From Pyxidicoccus trucidator (GTDB lineage: Bacteria > Myxococcota > Myxococcia > Myxococcales > Myxococcaceae): a DNA stretch of 64,000 nt. The DNA is taken from assembly GCF_010894435.1 (NCBI RefSeq), contig NZ_JAAIXZ010000004.1, forward strand, positions 172,300-236,299. Reading direction: 5' to 3'. A model generated the notes under the pieces. That model did not search any database. It was not told the origin of the DNA and was given only the letters and a program-made list of their open reading frames with translations. Below, one piece after another: positions 11,791-19,788 of the stretch. Position 1 is the first letter of the stretch. Every line of letters begins with the position of its first letter. The position numbers were made by a program, and so were the translations under genes.

Positions 11791-13703
11791 GCGGCCTGTT
11801 GTCCGTCGGAGCGCGGCTTCAGGCAAGAGGCGCGCGTCTTTACCTGGCACCAGTGCGCCTTCAGCTCCTCCAGCTTCCGCGCCAGGGCCGCGTCCCCGGC
11901 CGCGCGCTCGAGGATGTCCCGCGCGCGGGTGAAGTCCATGGCCGTGAGCAGCGGCATCTCCGCCGAGTCGATGTCGTAGCTGACGTCCGCGAGCAGCGCC
12001 TCCGAGTCTCCGCTGCGGTGCAGCAGCAGCACGCCGCTGGCCATCAGGTCCAGCGCCCGTGACAGTGGATTGAGGCCCGCCAGGAAGCGGCCCAGGCCCG
12101 TGCGGGGCATGCGCGCCGACTCCCGGACGCCGAAGGGGAAGATGTTGCTGGAGAAGATGACGTCCGCCCCCGCGCCCAGCAGCACGTTGGCCGGCACCAT
12201 GCTGGTGAAGGCGCCGTCCACGTACCGCGCGGGTGGCACCAGCGTGGGCCCGAAGACGCCCGGCGCCGACCCGCTGGCGCGCACGCCCAGCGCCACCGGC
12301 CCCTGCTCCAGCGCCACGCAGTCCCCCGTGGTCAGGTCCGTCGCCACCGGGAGGAAGCGGATGGCCAGCTCCTCCAGCGAGGTGCTTCGCAAGTCCTGCG
12401 CCACGAAGCGCTCCAGCGAGTACGACGTCACCATCGCCGCCGTGGTCGCCATGGAGAGCTGGCGATTCATGGCCCGCTCCTCCAGCCGCAGCAGCCCCTC
12501 CAGGCCACTCTTCCCGTCCAGCGCGGTGCCGCAGAAGTACGCCCCCACCAGCGAGCCCATGCTGGCCCCGCTGATGATGTCGATGGGGATGCCCTGGCCC
12601 ACCAGCCAGCGCAGGATGTGCACGTGGTAGAAGCCCCACACGCCGCCACCGCTGAGCGCCAGCCCCACGCGCCGATGCGTCAGCGCCCTCCCCCAGCGTG
12701 ACAGCGCGTCCAGCTCCGCGTCGGTCAGCTCCAATTCCTCCAGCGTCCGCTCGTCCACCGGCAGCCGCGCCAGCCGCGCCACGTCCAGCCGCAGCCAGCA
12801 GGCCGGCAGCACATGCGTGTCCGCCGCCGTCCCTTCCCGCTGTGGCTGGCCGCCGAGCACCGCGCCGCGCGACGGACGCTCGGGGTCGATGACCACCGTG
12901 GGCAGCACGCGAGCACCGCCGGTGAGCGGGGGCCGCGCCCGCGAGGGGCCGGAGACCAGCCGCACCGTCTTGCCCAGCTGCACCGCGTCGGTGACGTGGC
13001 AGCCGTCCAAAAAGACGTAGTGCGCGCCACACCGCCGCGCGAGTCGGTGGAGCACCTCCGCGTCCACCCGGCCCGGTGCGCCAGGGAGCGTGGCACGCAG
13101 GACGCCGTCCGCGCCCAGGGACACCGAGTCGTCCCTCGCGCCCGAGCCCGCCTCCGTGCGCAGCACCAGCACCCGGTCCCCGAAGTCGTGGGCGATGGCC
13201 TTGGCCACCAGCGAGATGAGCGTGGACAGCGGCGCGTCCCGCGAATCACTCTCGAAGGCCACCACCTCCGCCTGGGAGCGGAGGTCCTCCGGCACCGACA
13301 GGTGGGTGTCCACGGGGCCCACGTCCTGCCGTGGCTCCTCGTGGGCGTGCACCAGCGATGTGACTGCGTCCCGGGGGAAGAAGAGGCCACTCGAATGCGA
13401 GACGGCGCGCGCGGTGACGGCATACCTCCCGCCCACCGTCTCGAAGCCCAGCGGTGTGCCGGGGCGCAGCGTCAGCAGCGGCTCGCCGCCCCGGCACACG
13501 TCCAGCTCGCCATCCAGCAGCAGGAAGCAGCCCTCGGCGTCCCGGTCCTCCTCGCAGAGCACCGTGCCCTGCTTCCAGGTGGCCGCCCGCCCCTGCTCCA
13601 GCAACCGCAGCAGGACGGTGTTGCTGGTGTGCCGCAGCGCGGGCGAGCGCTTGAGCGCGTAGAGCCGTCTGCGCTGGACATCGAGGCGTGTGGAGTTTGC
13701 CAT
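11787..13703 (-). CDS. Patatin-like phospholipase with N-terminal cyclic-nucleotide-binding-like domain
   Basis: A 638-residue protein laid out like neuropathy target esterase: a cNMP-binding-like beta-barrel at about residues 28-120 (LEQGRAATWKQGTVLCEED, then FLLLDGELDV), a linker domain, and a patatin domain from about 345. The patatin oxyanion loop is SGGGVWG (351-357), the nucleophile is S381 in GASMGS and the partner is D496 in VDGAF. It should hydrolyse acyl esters of phospholipids or lysophospholipids, perhaps controlled by a ligand on the barrel. It leads the lipid operon. The start at 13703 has no clear Shine-Dalgarno; a palindrome lies right upstream. Confidence 0.87.
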   Translation of the reverse strand: MANSTRLDVQRRRLYALKRSPALRHTSNTVLLRLLEQGRAATWKQGTVLCEEDRDAEGCFLLLDGELDVCRGGEPLLTLRPGTPLGFETVGGRYAVTARAVSHSSGLFFPRDAVTSLVHAHEEPRQDVGPVDTHLSVPEDLRSQAEVVAFESDSRDAPLSTLISLVAKAIAHDFGDRVLVLRTEAGSGARDDSVSLGADGVLRATLPGAPGRVDAEVLHRLARRCGAHYVFLDGCHVTDAVQLGKTVRLVSGPSRARPPLTGGARVLPTVVIDPERPSRGAVLGGQPQREGTAADTHVLPACWLRLDVARLARLPVDERTLEELELTDAELDALSRWGRALTHRRVGLALSGGGVWGFYHVHILRWLVGQGIPIDIISGASMGSLVGAYFCGTALDGKSGLEGLLRLEERAMNRQLSMATTAAMVTSYSLERFVAQDLRSTSLEELAIRFLPVATDLTTGDCVALEQGPVALGVRASGSAPGVFGPTLVPPARYVDGAFTSMVPANVLLGAGADVIFSSNIFPFGVRESARMPRTGLGRFLAGLNPLSRALDLMASGVLLLHRSGDSEALLADVSYDIDSAEMPLLTAMDFTRARDILERAAGDAALARKLEELKAHWCQVKTRASCLKPRSDGQQAA

Positions 13704-13704
13704 T

Positions 13705-13730
13705 GAGGTTTCAAAGAATAACGAAACCTC
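13705..13730 (-). promoter_or_regulatory. Perfect 8-bp inverted repeat abutting the patatin start codon
   Basis: GAGGTTTC (13705-13712) and GAAACCTC (13723-13730) flank a 10-base A/T-rich spacer, ending one base before the start codon of the patatin gene. It occupies the place where a ribosome binding site should be. It may be an operator or an RNA hairpin that gates translation of the whole operon. Function is inferred. Confidence 0.45.
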
Positions 13731-13799
13731 TCCAGCGCCGCATACGGGTCGCAAGTGCCCCGTGTCTCTTTCACTCGGGCCTCGCGTGGTTTCCGTGTT

Positions 13800-16700
13800 T
13801 CACGCGGACTGCGGCTCGGGCGGGGTGGTGGGAGGTGTTGAGCGTGTGCGCAAGCCCTTCACCAGCACATACAGCACGGGGATGAAGATGAGGTTGACAA
13901 AGGTGGACAGCAGCATGCCCCCGAAGACAGTGGTGCCCAATGACTTGCGCGCGGAGGCGCCCGCGCCAGTGGCCAGCACCAGCGGCACCACGCCCATGAG
14001 AAAGGCGAAGGAAGTCATGAGGATGGGGCGCAGGCGCGTCTGCGCGGAGTGGATGGCGGCCTCCACCACGCTGCGTCCTTCCTGGCGGAGCTGCTCGGCG
14101 AACTCGACGATGAGGATGGCATTCTTGCTGGACAGGCCCACCAGCATGACGAGTCCCACCTGGCAGAACACGTCGTTCTGCAGGCCGCGCAAATTTTGCA
14201 GGCCCAGCGCGCCCAGCATGGCCACCGGCACGCCCAGGAGGATGACGGCGGGCAGGGTGAAGCTCTCGTACTGCGCCGACAGCACGAGGAACACGAAGAT
14301 GATGCCCAGGCCGAAGATGAGCAGCACGCTGCTGCCGGCCTGCTTCTGCTCCTGGGACAGGCCCGTCCACTCGAAGGTGTAGCCCGCCGGCAGGGACTCG
14401 CGGGCCACCCGCTCCATGGCGTCCAGCGCCTGCCCGGTGCTGGAGCCTGGCGCCGCCTGTCCATTCAGCCCCGCGGAGCGATAGAGGTTGTAGTGCTGGA
14501 TGTTCTGCGCGCTGGTAATCGGCCGCACCTTCACCAGGGACTCCAGCGGCACCATCTGCCCGGCCGACGAGCGCACGTAGAGCGCGTCGATGTCCTTCGG
14601 CTCGTTGCGGAACGGGACGGCCGCCTGCACGTAGACGCGGTACACGCGGCTGGCGAAGGTGAAGTCATTGACGTACTGGCTGCCCAGGTAGACCTGCATC
14701 GTGGAGAACACCGCGTCCAGCGGCACGCCCAGCGCCAGCGCCTTCTCGCGGTCCACCTCCACGTCCAGCAGCGGCGTGTTGGCGGTGAAGGAGGAGAAGA
14801 CGCCCCGCAGCCCCGGGTCCTGGCTGGCGCGCGACACCAGGGCCTCCGTCGTCTGCGCCAATTCCGCCAGCGAGCGACCGCCCTGCTGGTCCTCGAGGAC
14901 GAACTCGAAGCCGCCCACGCTGCCCACGCCGCGGATGGCGGGGGGCTCGAAGGGCAGCACCCGCGCGCCGCCAATGCCAATCAGCGGGCCGCGCAGTCGC
15001 TCCACGATGCCGGCCACGCTCTGCTCCTGCTCCTCGCGCTCGTCCCACGGGCGCAGGTTGACGAAGAGGGTGCCGTAGTTGGCGCCGGTGCCCAGCAGCG
15101 AGAAGCCGCCCACGGTGAAGATGTCCGCCACCTCCGGCTGCTGGCGCAGCACGTCCTCCGCCTGGAGGAGCACCTGACGTGTGTAGTCCAGCGAGGTGCC
15201 TTCCGGGCCCTGCACGGCGACGATGAGGTAGCCCTGGTCCTCGCCTGGGATGAAGCCGGCGGGCGTGAGCCGGTAGACGACGAGGGTGCCAACGAGGCAC
15301 ACCACGAAGGCGATGGTGACGGGCCACTTCAGCGGCCCGGTGAGCCGGACGAGCAGCCGCCCGTACGCGTCGCGGAACCTGTCCAGCGCCCGGTCGAACA
15401 GGCGGAACACCTTCCACTTCTGGCCCTCGTGCGGCTTGAGGAGCAGCGCGCACAGGGCAGGGGACAGCGTGAGGGCCACCAGCGCGGACAGGCAGATGGA
15501 GAAGGCGAGGGTGAGCGCGAACTGCCGGTAGATGATGCCCGTGGTGCCGGGGAAGAAGGACACCGGGACGAACACCGCGGACAGCACGAGGGCAATCGCC
15601 ACCAGCGCGCCGGCCACCTGCTTCATGCCCCGGTGCGTGGCCTCGCGAGCGTCCACGTTGTCATGCTCCATGGTGCGCTCGACGTTCTCGATGACGATGA
15701 TGGCGTCGTCCACCACGAGGCCGGTGGCCAGCGTGAGGCCGAACAGCGTCAGCGTGTTGATGGAGAAGCCGAAGGCGCTGACGAAGAGGAAGGTGCCCAC
15801 CAGCGACACCGGCAGCGTGGTGGCCACCACCAGCACGCTGCGCCAGCCGTGCAGGAAGATGAAGACGACGAGCACCACCAGGAGGATGGCCTCTCCCAGC
15901 GTGACGAGGACCTCTTCAATGGACGCCTCCACCGCCGCCGTGGTGTCGAAGGCGCGCTCGTACGTCATGCCCGGTGGGAAGCTGGCCTTGAGTCGCTCCA
16001 GCTCCGCCACCACGCCGTCGCGTACCTCCAGCGCGTTGGAGCCGGGGAGCTGGAAGATGCCCAGGCCCACCGCGTCGCGGCCGTTGAAGCGCAGCAGCTG
16101 CCCGTAGTTCTCCGCCCCCAGCTCCGCGCGGCCCACGTCCTTGATTCGCACCAGTGAGCCGTCCTGCCCGCGCTGCACGACGATGTTCCCGAACTGCTCC
16201 GCCGTGGTGAGCTGCCCCTGCACGCGCACGGTGAACTGGAACGTCTGTCCTGGCGGGGCGGGCTGCTGGCCCACCTGGCCCGCGCCCACCTGCACGTTCT
16301 GCGTGCGCAGCGCGTTCACCACGTCCGTCGCGGCCAGGCCCCGGCGCGCCAGCTCCGTGGGGTCCAGCCACAGGCGCATGGCGAAGCGCCGCTCGCCGAA
16401 GATGCGCACGTCGCCCACGCCGCTCACGCGCAGCAGCGCGTCCCGGATGAAGACGTCCGCGTAGTTGCTCAGGAAGCCGACGTCGTAGCGGCCCTCCTGG
16501 TCGAACAGGCCGAAGGCCATGAGCAGCTGCGTCTGCGACTTGTTGACGGTGATGCCCAGCGCGTTCACCTCGGCGGGCAGCTGCGCGGACGCGGTGGACA
16601 CCCGGTTCTGCACGTCCACCGCGGCGAGGTCCAGGTCCCGCCCCGGGTCGAAGGTGACGTTGATGTTGGCCTGCCCGGTGTTGCTGCTGGTGGAGGAGAT

Positions 16701-16934
16701 GTAGCGCATCCCCTGCACGCCGTTGAGCTGGCGCTCCAGCACCGTGGTGACGGCGCTCTCCACCGTCTCCGCGGACGCGCCGATGTAGGTCGCCGACACC
16801 TGCACCACGGGCAGCGACAGGTCCGGGTACTGCTCGACGGCGAGCGAGGGGATGGAGATGGCCCCCACCAGCGTGATGATGATGGACACCACGCTGGAGA
16901 AGACGGGGCGGCGGATGAAGAAGTCCGTGAACAT
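13800..16934 (-). CDS. RND multidrug efflux pump, inner-membrane permease (HAE1/AcrB type)
   Basis: A 1044-residue proton-driven exporter of full family length. The N-terminus MFTDFFIRRPVFSS, the porter-domain sequences, and the proton-relay pair in TM4 (GLVVDDAIIVIENVE, about residue 407) with the late block GLSSKNAILIVEF are all diagnostic of AcrB/MexB-type pumps. It forms a trimer that takes hydrophobic drugs from periplasm and membrane. It starts 9 bases after the adaptor gene stops and is the last gene of a TolC-adaptor-pump operon. No TetR or MarR regulator is adjacent, so control is not visible here. Confidence 0.96.
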   Translation of the reverse strand: MFTDFFIRRPVFSSVVSIIITLVGAISIPSLAVEQYPDLSLPVVQVSATYIGASAETVESAVTTVLERQLNGVQGMRYISSTSSNTGQANINVTFDPGRDLDLAAVDVQNRVSTASAQLPAEVNALGITVNKSQTQLLMAFGLFDQEGRYDVGFLSNYADVFIRDALLRVSGVGDVRIFGERRFAMRLWLDPTELARRGLAATDVVNALRTQNVQVGAGQVGQQPAPPGQTFQFTVRVQGQLTTAEQFGNIVVQRGQDGSLVRIKDVGRAELGAENYGQLLRFNGRDAVGLGIFQLPGSNALEVRDGVVAELERLKASFPPGMTYERAFDTTAAVEASIEEVLVTLGEAILLVVLVVFIFLHGWRSVLVVATTLPVSLVGTFLFVSAFGFSINTLTLFGLTLATGLVVDDAIIVIENVERTMEHDNVDAREATHRGMKQVAGALVAIALVLSAVFVPVSFFPGTTGIIYRQFALTLAFSICLSALVALTLSPALCALLLKPHEGQKWKVFRLFDRALDRFRDAYGRLLVRLTGPLKWPVTIAFVVCLVGTLVVYRLTPAGFIPGEDQGYLIVAVQGPEGTSLDYTRQVLLQAEDVLRQQPEVADIFTVGGFSLLGTGANYGTLFVNLRPWDEREEQEQSVAGIVERLRGPLIGIGGARVLPFEPPAIRGVGSVGGFEFVLEDQQGGRSLAELAQTTEALVSRASQDPGLRGVFSSFTANTPLLDVEVDREKALALGVPLDAVFSTMQVYLGSQYVNDFTFASRVYRVYVQAAVPFRNEPKDIDALYVRSSAGQMVPLESLVKVRPITSAQNIQHYNLYRSAGLNGQAAPGSSTGQALDAMERVARESLPAGYTFEWTGLSQEQKQAGSSVLLIFGLGIIFVFLVLSAQYESFTLPAVILLGVPVAMLGALGLQNLRGLQNDVFCQVGLVMLVGLSSKNAILIVEFAEQLRQEGRSVVEAAIHSAQTRLRPILMTSFAFLMGVVPLVLATGAGASARKSLGTTVFGGMLLSTFVNLIFIPVLYVLVKGLRTRSTPPTTPPEPQSA

Positions 16935-16943
16935 GCCTTCTCC

Positions 16944-18131
16944 TCACTGCGCCGGAGTCGTGCCGCCGTCCGAGCCCTGGGGTTGTCCGGGCCCGCTGCC
17001 GCCTACGCCCGGAGGGGCGCCCTGCGCCGTCTTCGCGGGGGTGGGTTGAATCGGCTGGCCGTCGCGCAGGAGCTGGATGCCGCTGACCACCACCTGGGTG
17101 CCCGCGTCCAGGCCGCCCGTCACCTCGTAGTTGTTGCCGGAGACCTGTCCCACCTTCACCGGAGCGCGCTGCGCCACCGTGCCTCCGTCGGACTGGCCCA
17201 CCACGTAGACGAAGGACTGGCTGCTGATGCGCGTCACCGCGAAGGTGGGGACCTGCAGGGCCTCGCGTGTGTCGTACACCACGCGTGCGCGCACGAGCTG
17301 CCCGGCCCGCAGGCCCACCGTGTTCTCGAAGGCGGCCTTCACCTCGACGAGCTGGGTGGCGGCCGAGGGCGTCGGCGCGATGAAGAAGACGGGGGCGGAC
17401 ACCACCACCTCGCCGTCCGCGTCCAGCACCTCCACCGGCGTGGTGCCGACCTGGAGGTCCCGGACACGCTCCACCGGCAGCCCCACGGACACCTCCAGCG
17501 CGCGGCTCTGGTCCAATTGGGTGAGCGCCGTCTGCGGCGTGACGAAGTCGCCCACCTTCACCGGGTAGTTGCCCACCACGCCCGCGAAGGGTGCGTTCAC
17601 CTTGTAGAAGCCGAGCTGCACCTCCTGGGACTGGACCTGGGCTTCGATGGCGCGCGCGCTGGCCTCGGCCTGCTCCGCCTGGGCCACCGTCTGGTCATAG
17701 TCCTGGCGGCTCAGCAGCCCTTCCTTGAGGAGCTGCTCGCTGCGCTTGCGGGTGCTCTGGGCGAACTGTCGCTGGGCCACCGCGGCGGCCTGCTGGGCCT
17801 GGGTGGCGCGCAGCCCCGCGCGCTCGCGCCGGGGGTCCACCACCAGCAGCACGTCGCCCTGCTTCACCCGCGCGCCGGGCCGGAGGGGAATCTGCTGCAC
17901 GTAGCCGGCGACCTGCGGGTAGACGGTGATGCTGCGGCGGGAGATGAGCGCGGCCACGTACTCGCCGGTGTCTCGCACCGGGCCCGGCTCCAGCGGCTGC
18001 ACCTGCACGGGCATGGCCCGGCCCGCGGCCCCCTGTCCACCCTGGGGGCCGTCCTCCGCCCCGGAGCCCTTGCACCCCGCCGCCAGCGCCAGGGCCACGA
18101 GCGCCGCGCCCCATGTGCTCACCACTCGCAT
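16944..18131 (-). CDS. RND efflux periplasmic adaptor lipoprotein (AcrA/MexA type)
   Basis: A 395-residue membrane fusion protein bridging pump and outer-membrane channel. The signal sequence ends in lipobox LAAGC, so it is lipid-anchored. The biotinyl-lipoyl halves (YPQVAGYVQQI and FAGVVGNYPVKVGDFV) enclose a coiled-coil hairpin rich in Gln, Arg and Ala, followed by beta-barrel and membrane-proximal parts. The C-terminus is a Gly/Pro/Gln-rich tail. It overlaps the TolC-like gene by 13 bases upstream and sits 9 bases from the pump gene, so all three are co-expressed. Confidence 0.94.
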   Translation of the reverse strand: MRVVSTWGAALVALALAAGCKGSGAEDGPQGGQGAAGRAMPVQVQPLEPGPVRDTGEYVAALISRRSITVYPQVAGYVQQIPLRPGARVKQGDVLLVVDPRRERAGLRATQAQQAAAVAQRQFAQSTRKRSEQLLKEGLLSRQDYDQTVAQAEQAEASARAIEAQVQSQEVQLGFYKVNAPFAGVVGNYPVKVGDFVTPQTALTQLDQSRALEVSVGLPVERVRDLQVGTTPVEVLDADGEVVVSAPVFFIAPTPSAATQLVEVKAAFENTVGLRAGQLVRARVVYDTREALQVPTFAVTRISSQSFVYVVGQSDGGTVAQRAPVKVGQVSGNNYEVTGGLDAGTQVVVSGIQLLRDGQPIQPTPAKTAQGAPPGVGGSGPGQPQGSDGGTTPAQ

Positions 18132-19579
18132 GCCGCCTCCGCAAGGAATGCCTCGACTCGGGCCTGCTCCAGCCGGAACTCGCGCACCACGAGCTGCAGC
18201 TCCGCCTGCCGCAGCGCCGCGGCCGTCTGGATGAGCTCCAGGCTGGTGCCGGTGCCGACCTCGAAGCTGCGCCGGGTGAGCCGGTCGTTCTCCTCAGCCA
18301 GCTCGCGCTCGCGCGAGGCGATGTCGCGGGACGCCGCCGCCACGTCCACCCCGCGCCGCGCCTGCGCCACCGCCACGGTGACGGTGCGCTGGAGTTCGAC
18401 TACGTCCTGCCGTGCAATCTCCGCCTCGGCGCGTGTCTGCCGCAGCCGGCCCTCGCGCGCGCCGCCCTCCCAGAAGGGGAAGACGAGGCTGGCGCCGATG
18501 TTCCATGCAGGCACCCGCGCGAAGCCGTCCTCCACCGTGAGGGCCACCGCGGTGCTGTCCAGCGTCAGCGTGGGGGCATACTGCGCCTTCACCTCCGTCA
18601 CCTGCCGCTCGGCCACGATGAGTCGCGAGCGCGCCGCCGCGAGGTCCGCCCGGCTGTCCACGTCCTCCAGCCGCTGGCAGTCCCGCCGCGCGCTCCGGAG
18701 CAGCGTCTCGAGCTGGACGCCGCGCGCCAGCCCCACCGCGCCGGGAGTGCCCAGCGCCAGGCCCAGCGACTCGCGCGCCTGCCGCAGTTGCTCGTCACCC
18801 GTCACCACCAGGGCGCGGGCGTTCTCCGCGTCCTGCTGCACCCGCACCACGTCCAGCCGGGTGCCCGCGCCCAATTCAAGGCGGCGCTGGGCCAGGGCCA
18901 GCCGCTCCAGCGCGGAGCGGAGGTTGACGCGGTTGACGTCGGCCAGCCGCTCCTGCGCGGACACCTGCACCAGCGCCTGCGCGAGCAGCCCGGTGAGCTG
19001 GCGCCGCGTCTCCGCCAGGGACAGCGCGGCGGTGCGCTGGGCCTCGCGCGCGGTGCCCAGCGCGGTGATGGCCTGGAGGTTGAACACCGCCACCGACGCG
19101 CTCAGGGAGCCCACGAAGGGTGGCGAGGTGGGGCGCAGCTCCCCGTCTCCCCCGGTGCCCGTGCCTCCGCCGATGCCACCCGCGCCCCCGCCGAGGAAGG
19201 TCGTCGCATCGGGGTTGAGCAGGTTGGATTGGACGGACACCACGCCGGTGAGGCTGGGGAGCAGGGACGCGAGCGCGATGCGCCGCAGCCCGGCGGCGGA
19301 CTCCACCTGGGCCAGCGCGGTGCGCAGGTCCGTGGAGCGCTGGCGCAGCAACTCGAGCGCCTCGCGCCACGAGGACACCTCCACGGGCGCGGGCGGCACG
19401 GGCTCCAGCAGCGGGTCCGAGACCTGGACCTGCATGGGCGGCTCGATGGCGGGTGCGGGAGCGTCGGGTATCGGCTGCTGCACGGCGCCGGGCGCTGCCT
19501 GTGCGAGCAGCAGGCCGGGCAGGAAGCCGGAGTGCGAGAGCAGGGCTGCGAGCAGCAGGGCATTCATGGGGGCGCGCAC
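18119..19579 (-). CDS. TolC family outer-membrane efflux channel
   Basis: A 486-residue (482 if the ATG at 19567 is used) outer-membrane factor. A signal peptide (NALLLAALLSHSGFLPGLLLAQA) is followed by a Pro-rich linker and two OEP repeats of long helices (for example LEQVRSTD-like and LAEENDRLTRRSFEVGTGTSLEL). A glycine-rich stretch around the first strand pair (GGGAGGIGGGTGTGG) is unusual and probably lies in a surface loop. It is first in the operon with the adaptor and RND pump and should form the exit duct of that tripartite system. Confidence 0.92.
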   Translation of the reverse strand: MRAPMNALLLAALLSHSGFLPGLLLAQAAPGAVQQPIPDAPAPAIEPPMQVQVSDPLLEPVPPAPVEVSSWREALELLRQRSTDLRTALAQVESAAGLRRIALASLLPSLTGVVSVQSNLLNPDATTFLGGGAGGIGGGTGTGGDGELRPTSPPFVGSLSASVAVFNLQAITALGTAREAQRTAALSLAETRRQLTGLLAQALVQVSAQERLADVNRVNLRSALERLALAQRRLELGAGTRLDVVRVQQDAENARALVVTGDEQLRQARESLGLALGTPGAVGLARGVQLETLLRSARRDCQRLEDVDSRADLAAARSRLIVAERQVTEVKAQYAPTLTLDSTAVALTVEDGFARVPAWNIGASLVFPFWEGGAREGRLRQTRAEAEIARQDVVELQRTVTVAVAQARRGVDVAAASRDIASRERELAEENDRLTRRSFEVGTGTSLELIQTAAALRQAELQLVVREFRLEQARVEAFLAEAACEW

Positions 19580-19788
19580 AGAGGTACGAGGCAGGCCCTA
19601 CCCGGACCACGTCCCGGAGGGCCGCCCTGCGTCTGGTGGACAAATGAAGCGCGCCCGCTGCTCAGCAGTGGATGAAGGGACGGGCGGCAGGGCCCGTGCC
19701 ATGAACAGGAAGGGAAACAGTGTTGCGGATGCAACGCCGCCGCCCTGGGGGGAGGGCGTGGAGGGAGAGCCTCAATTCCGTCCGCGGC

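Noticed and set aside
14049..16157. A 702-residue plus-strand frame over the RND pump.
   Set aside because: Antisense shadow: the minus-strand frame is a full-length, unmistakable AcrB-type pump.
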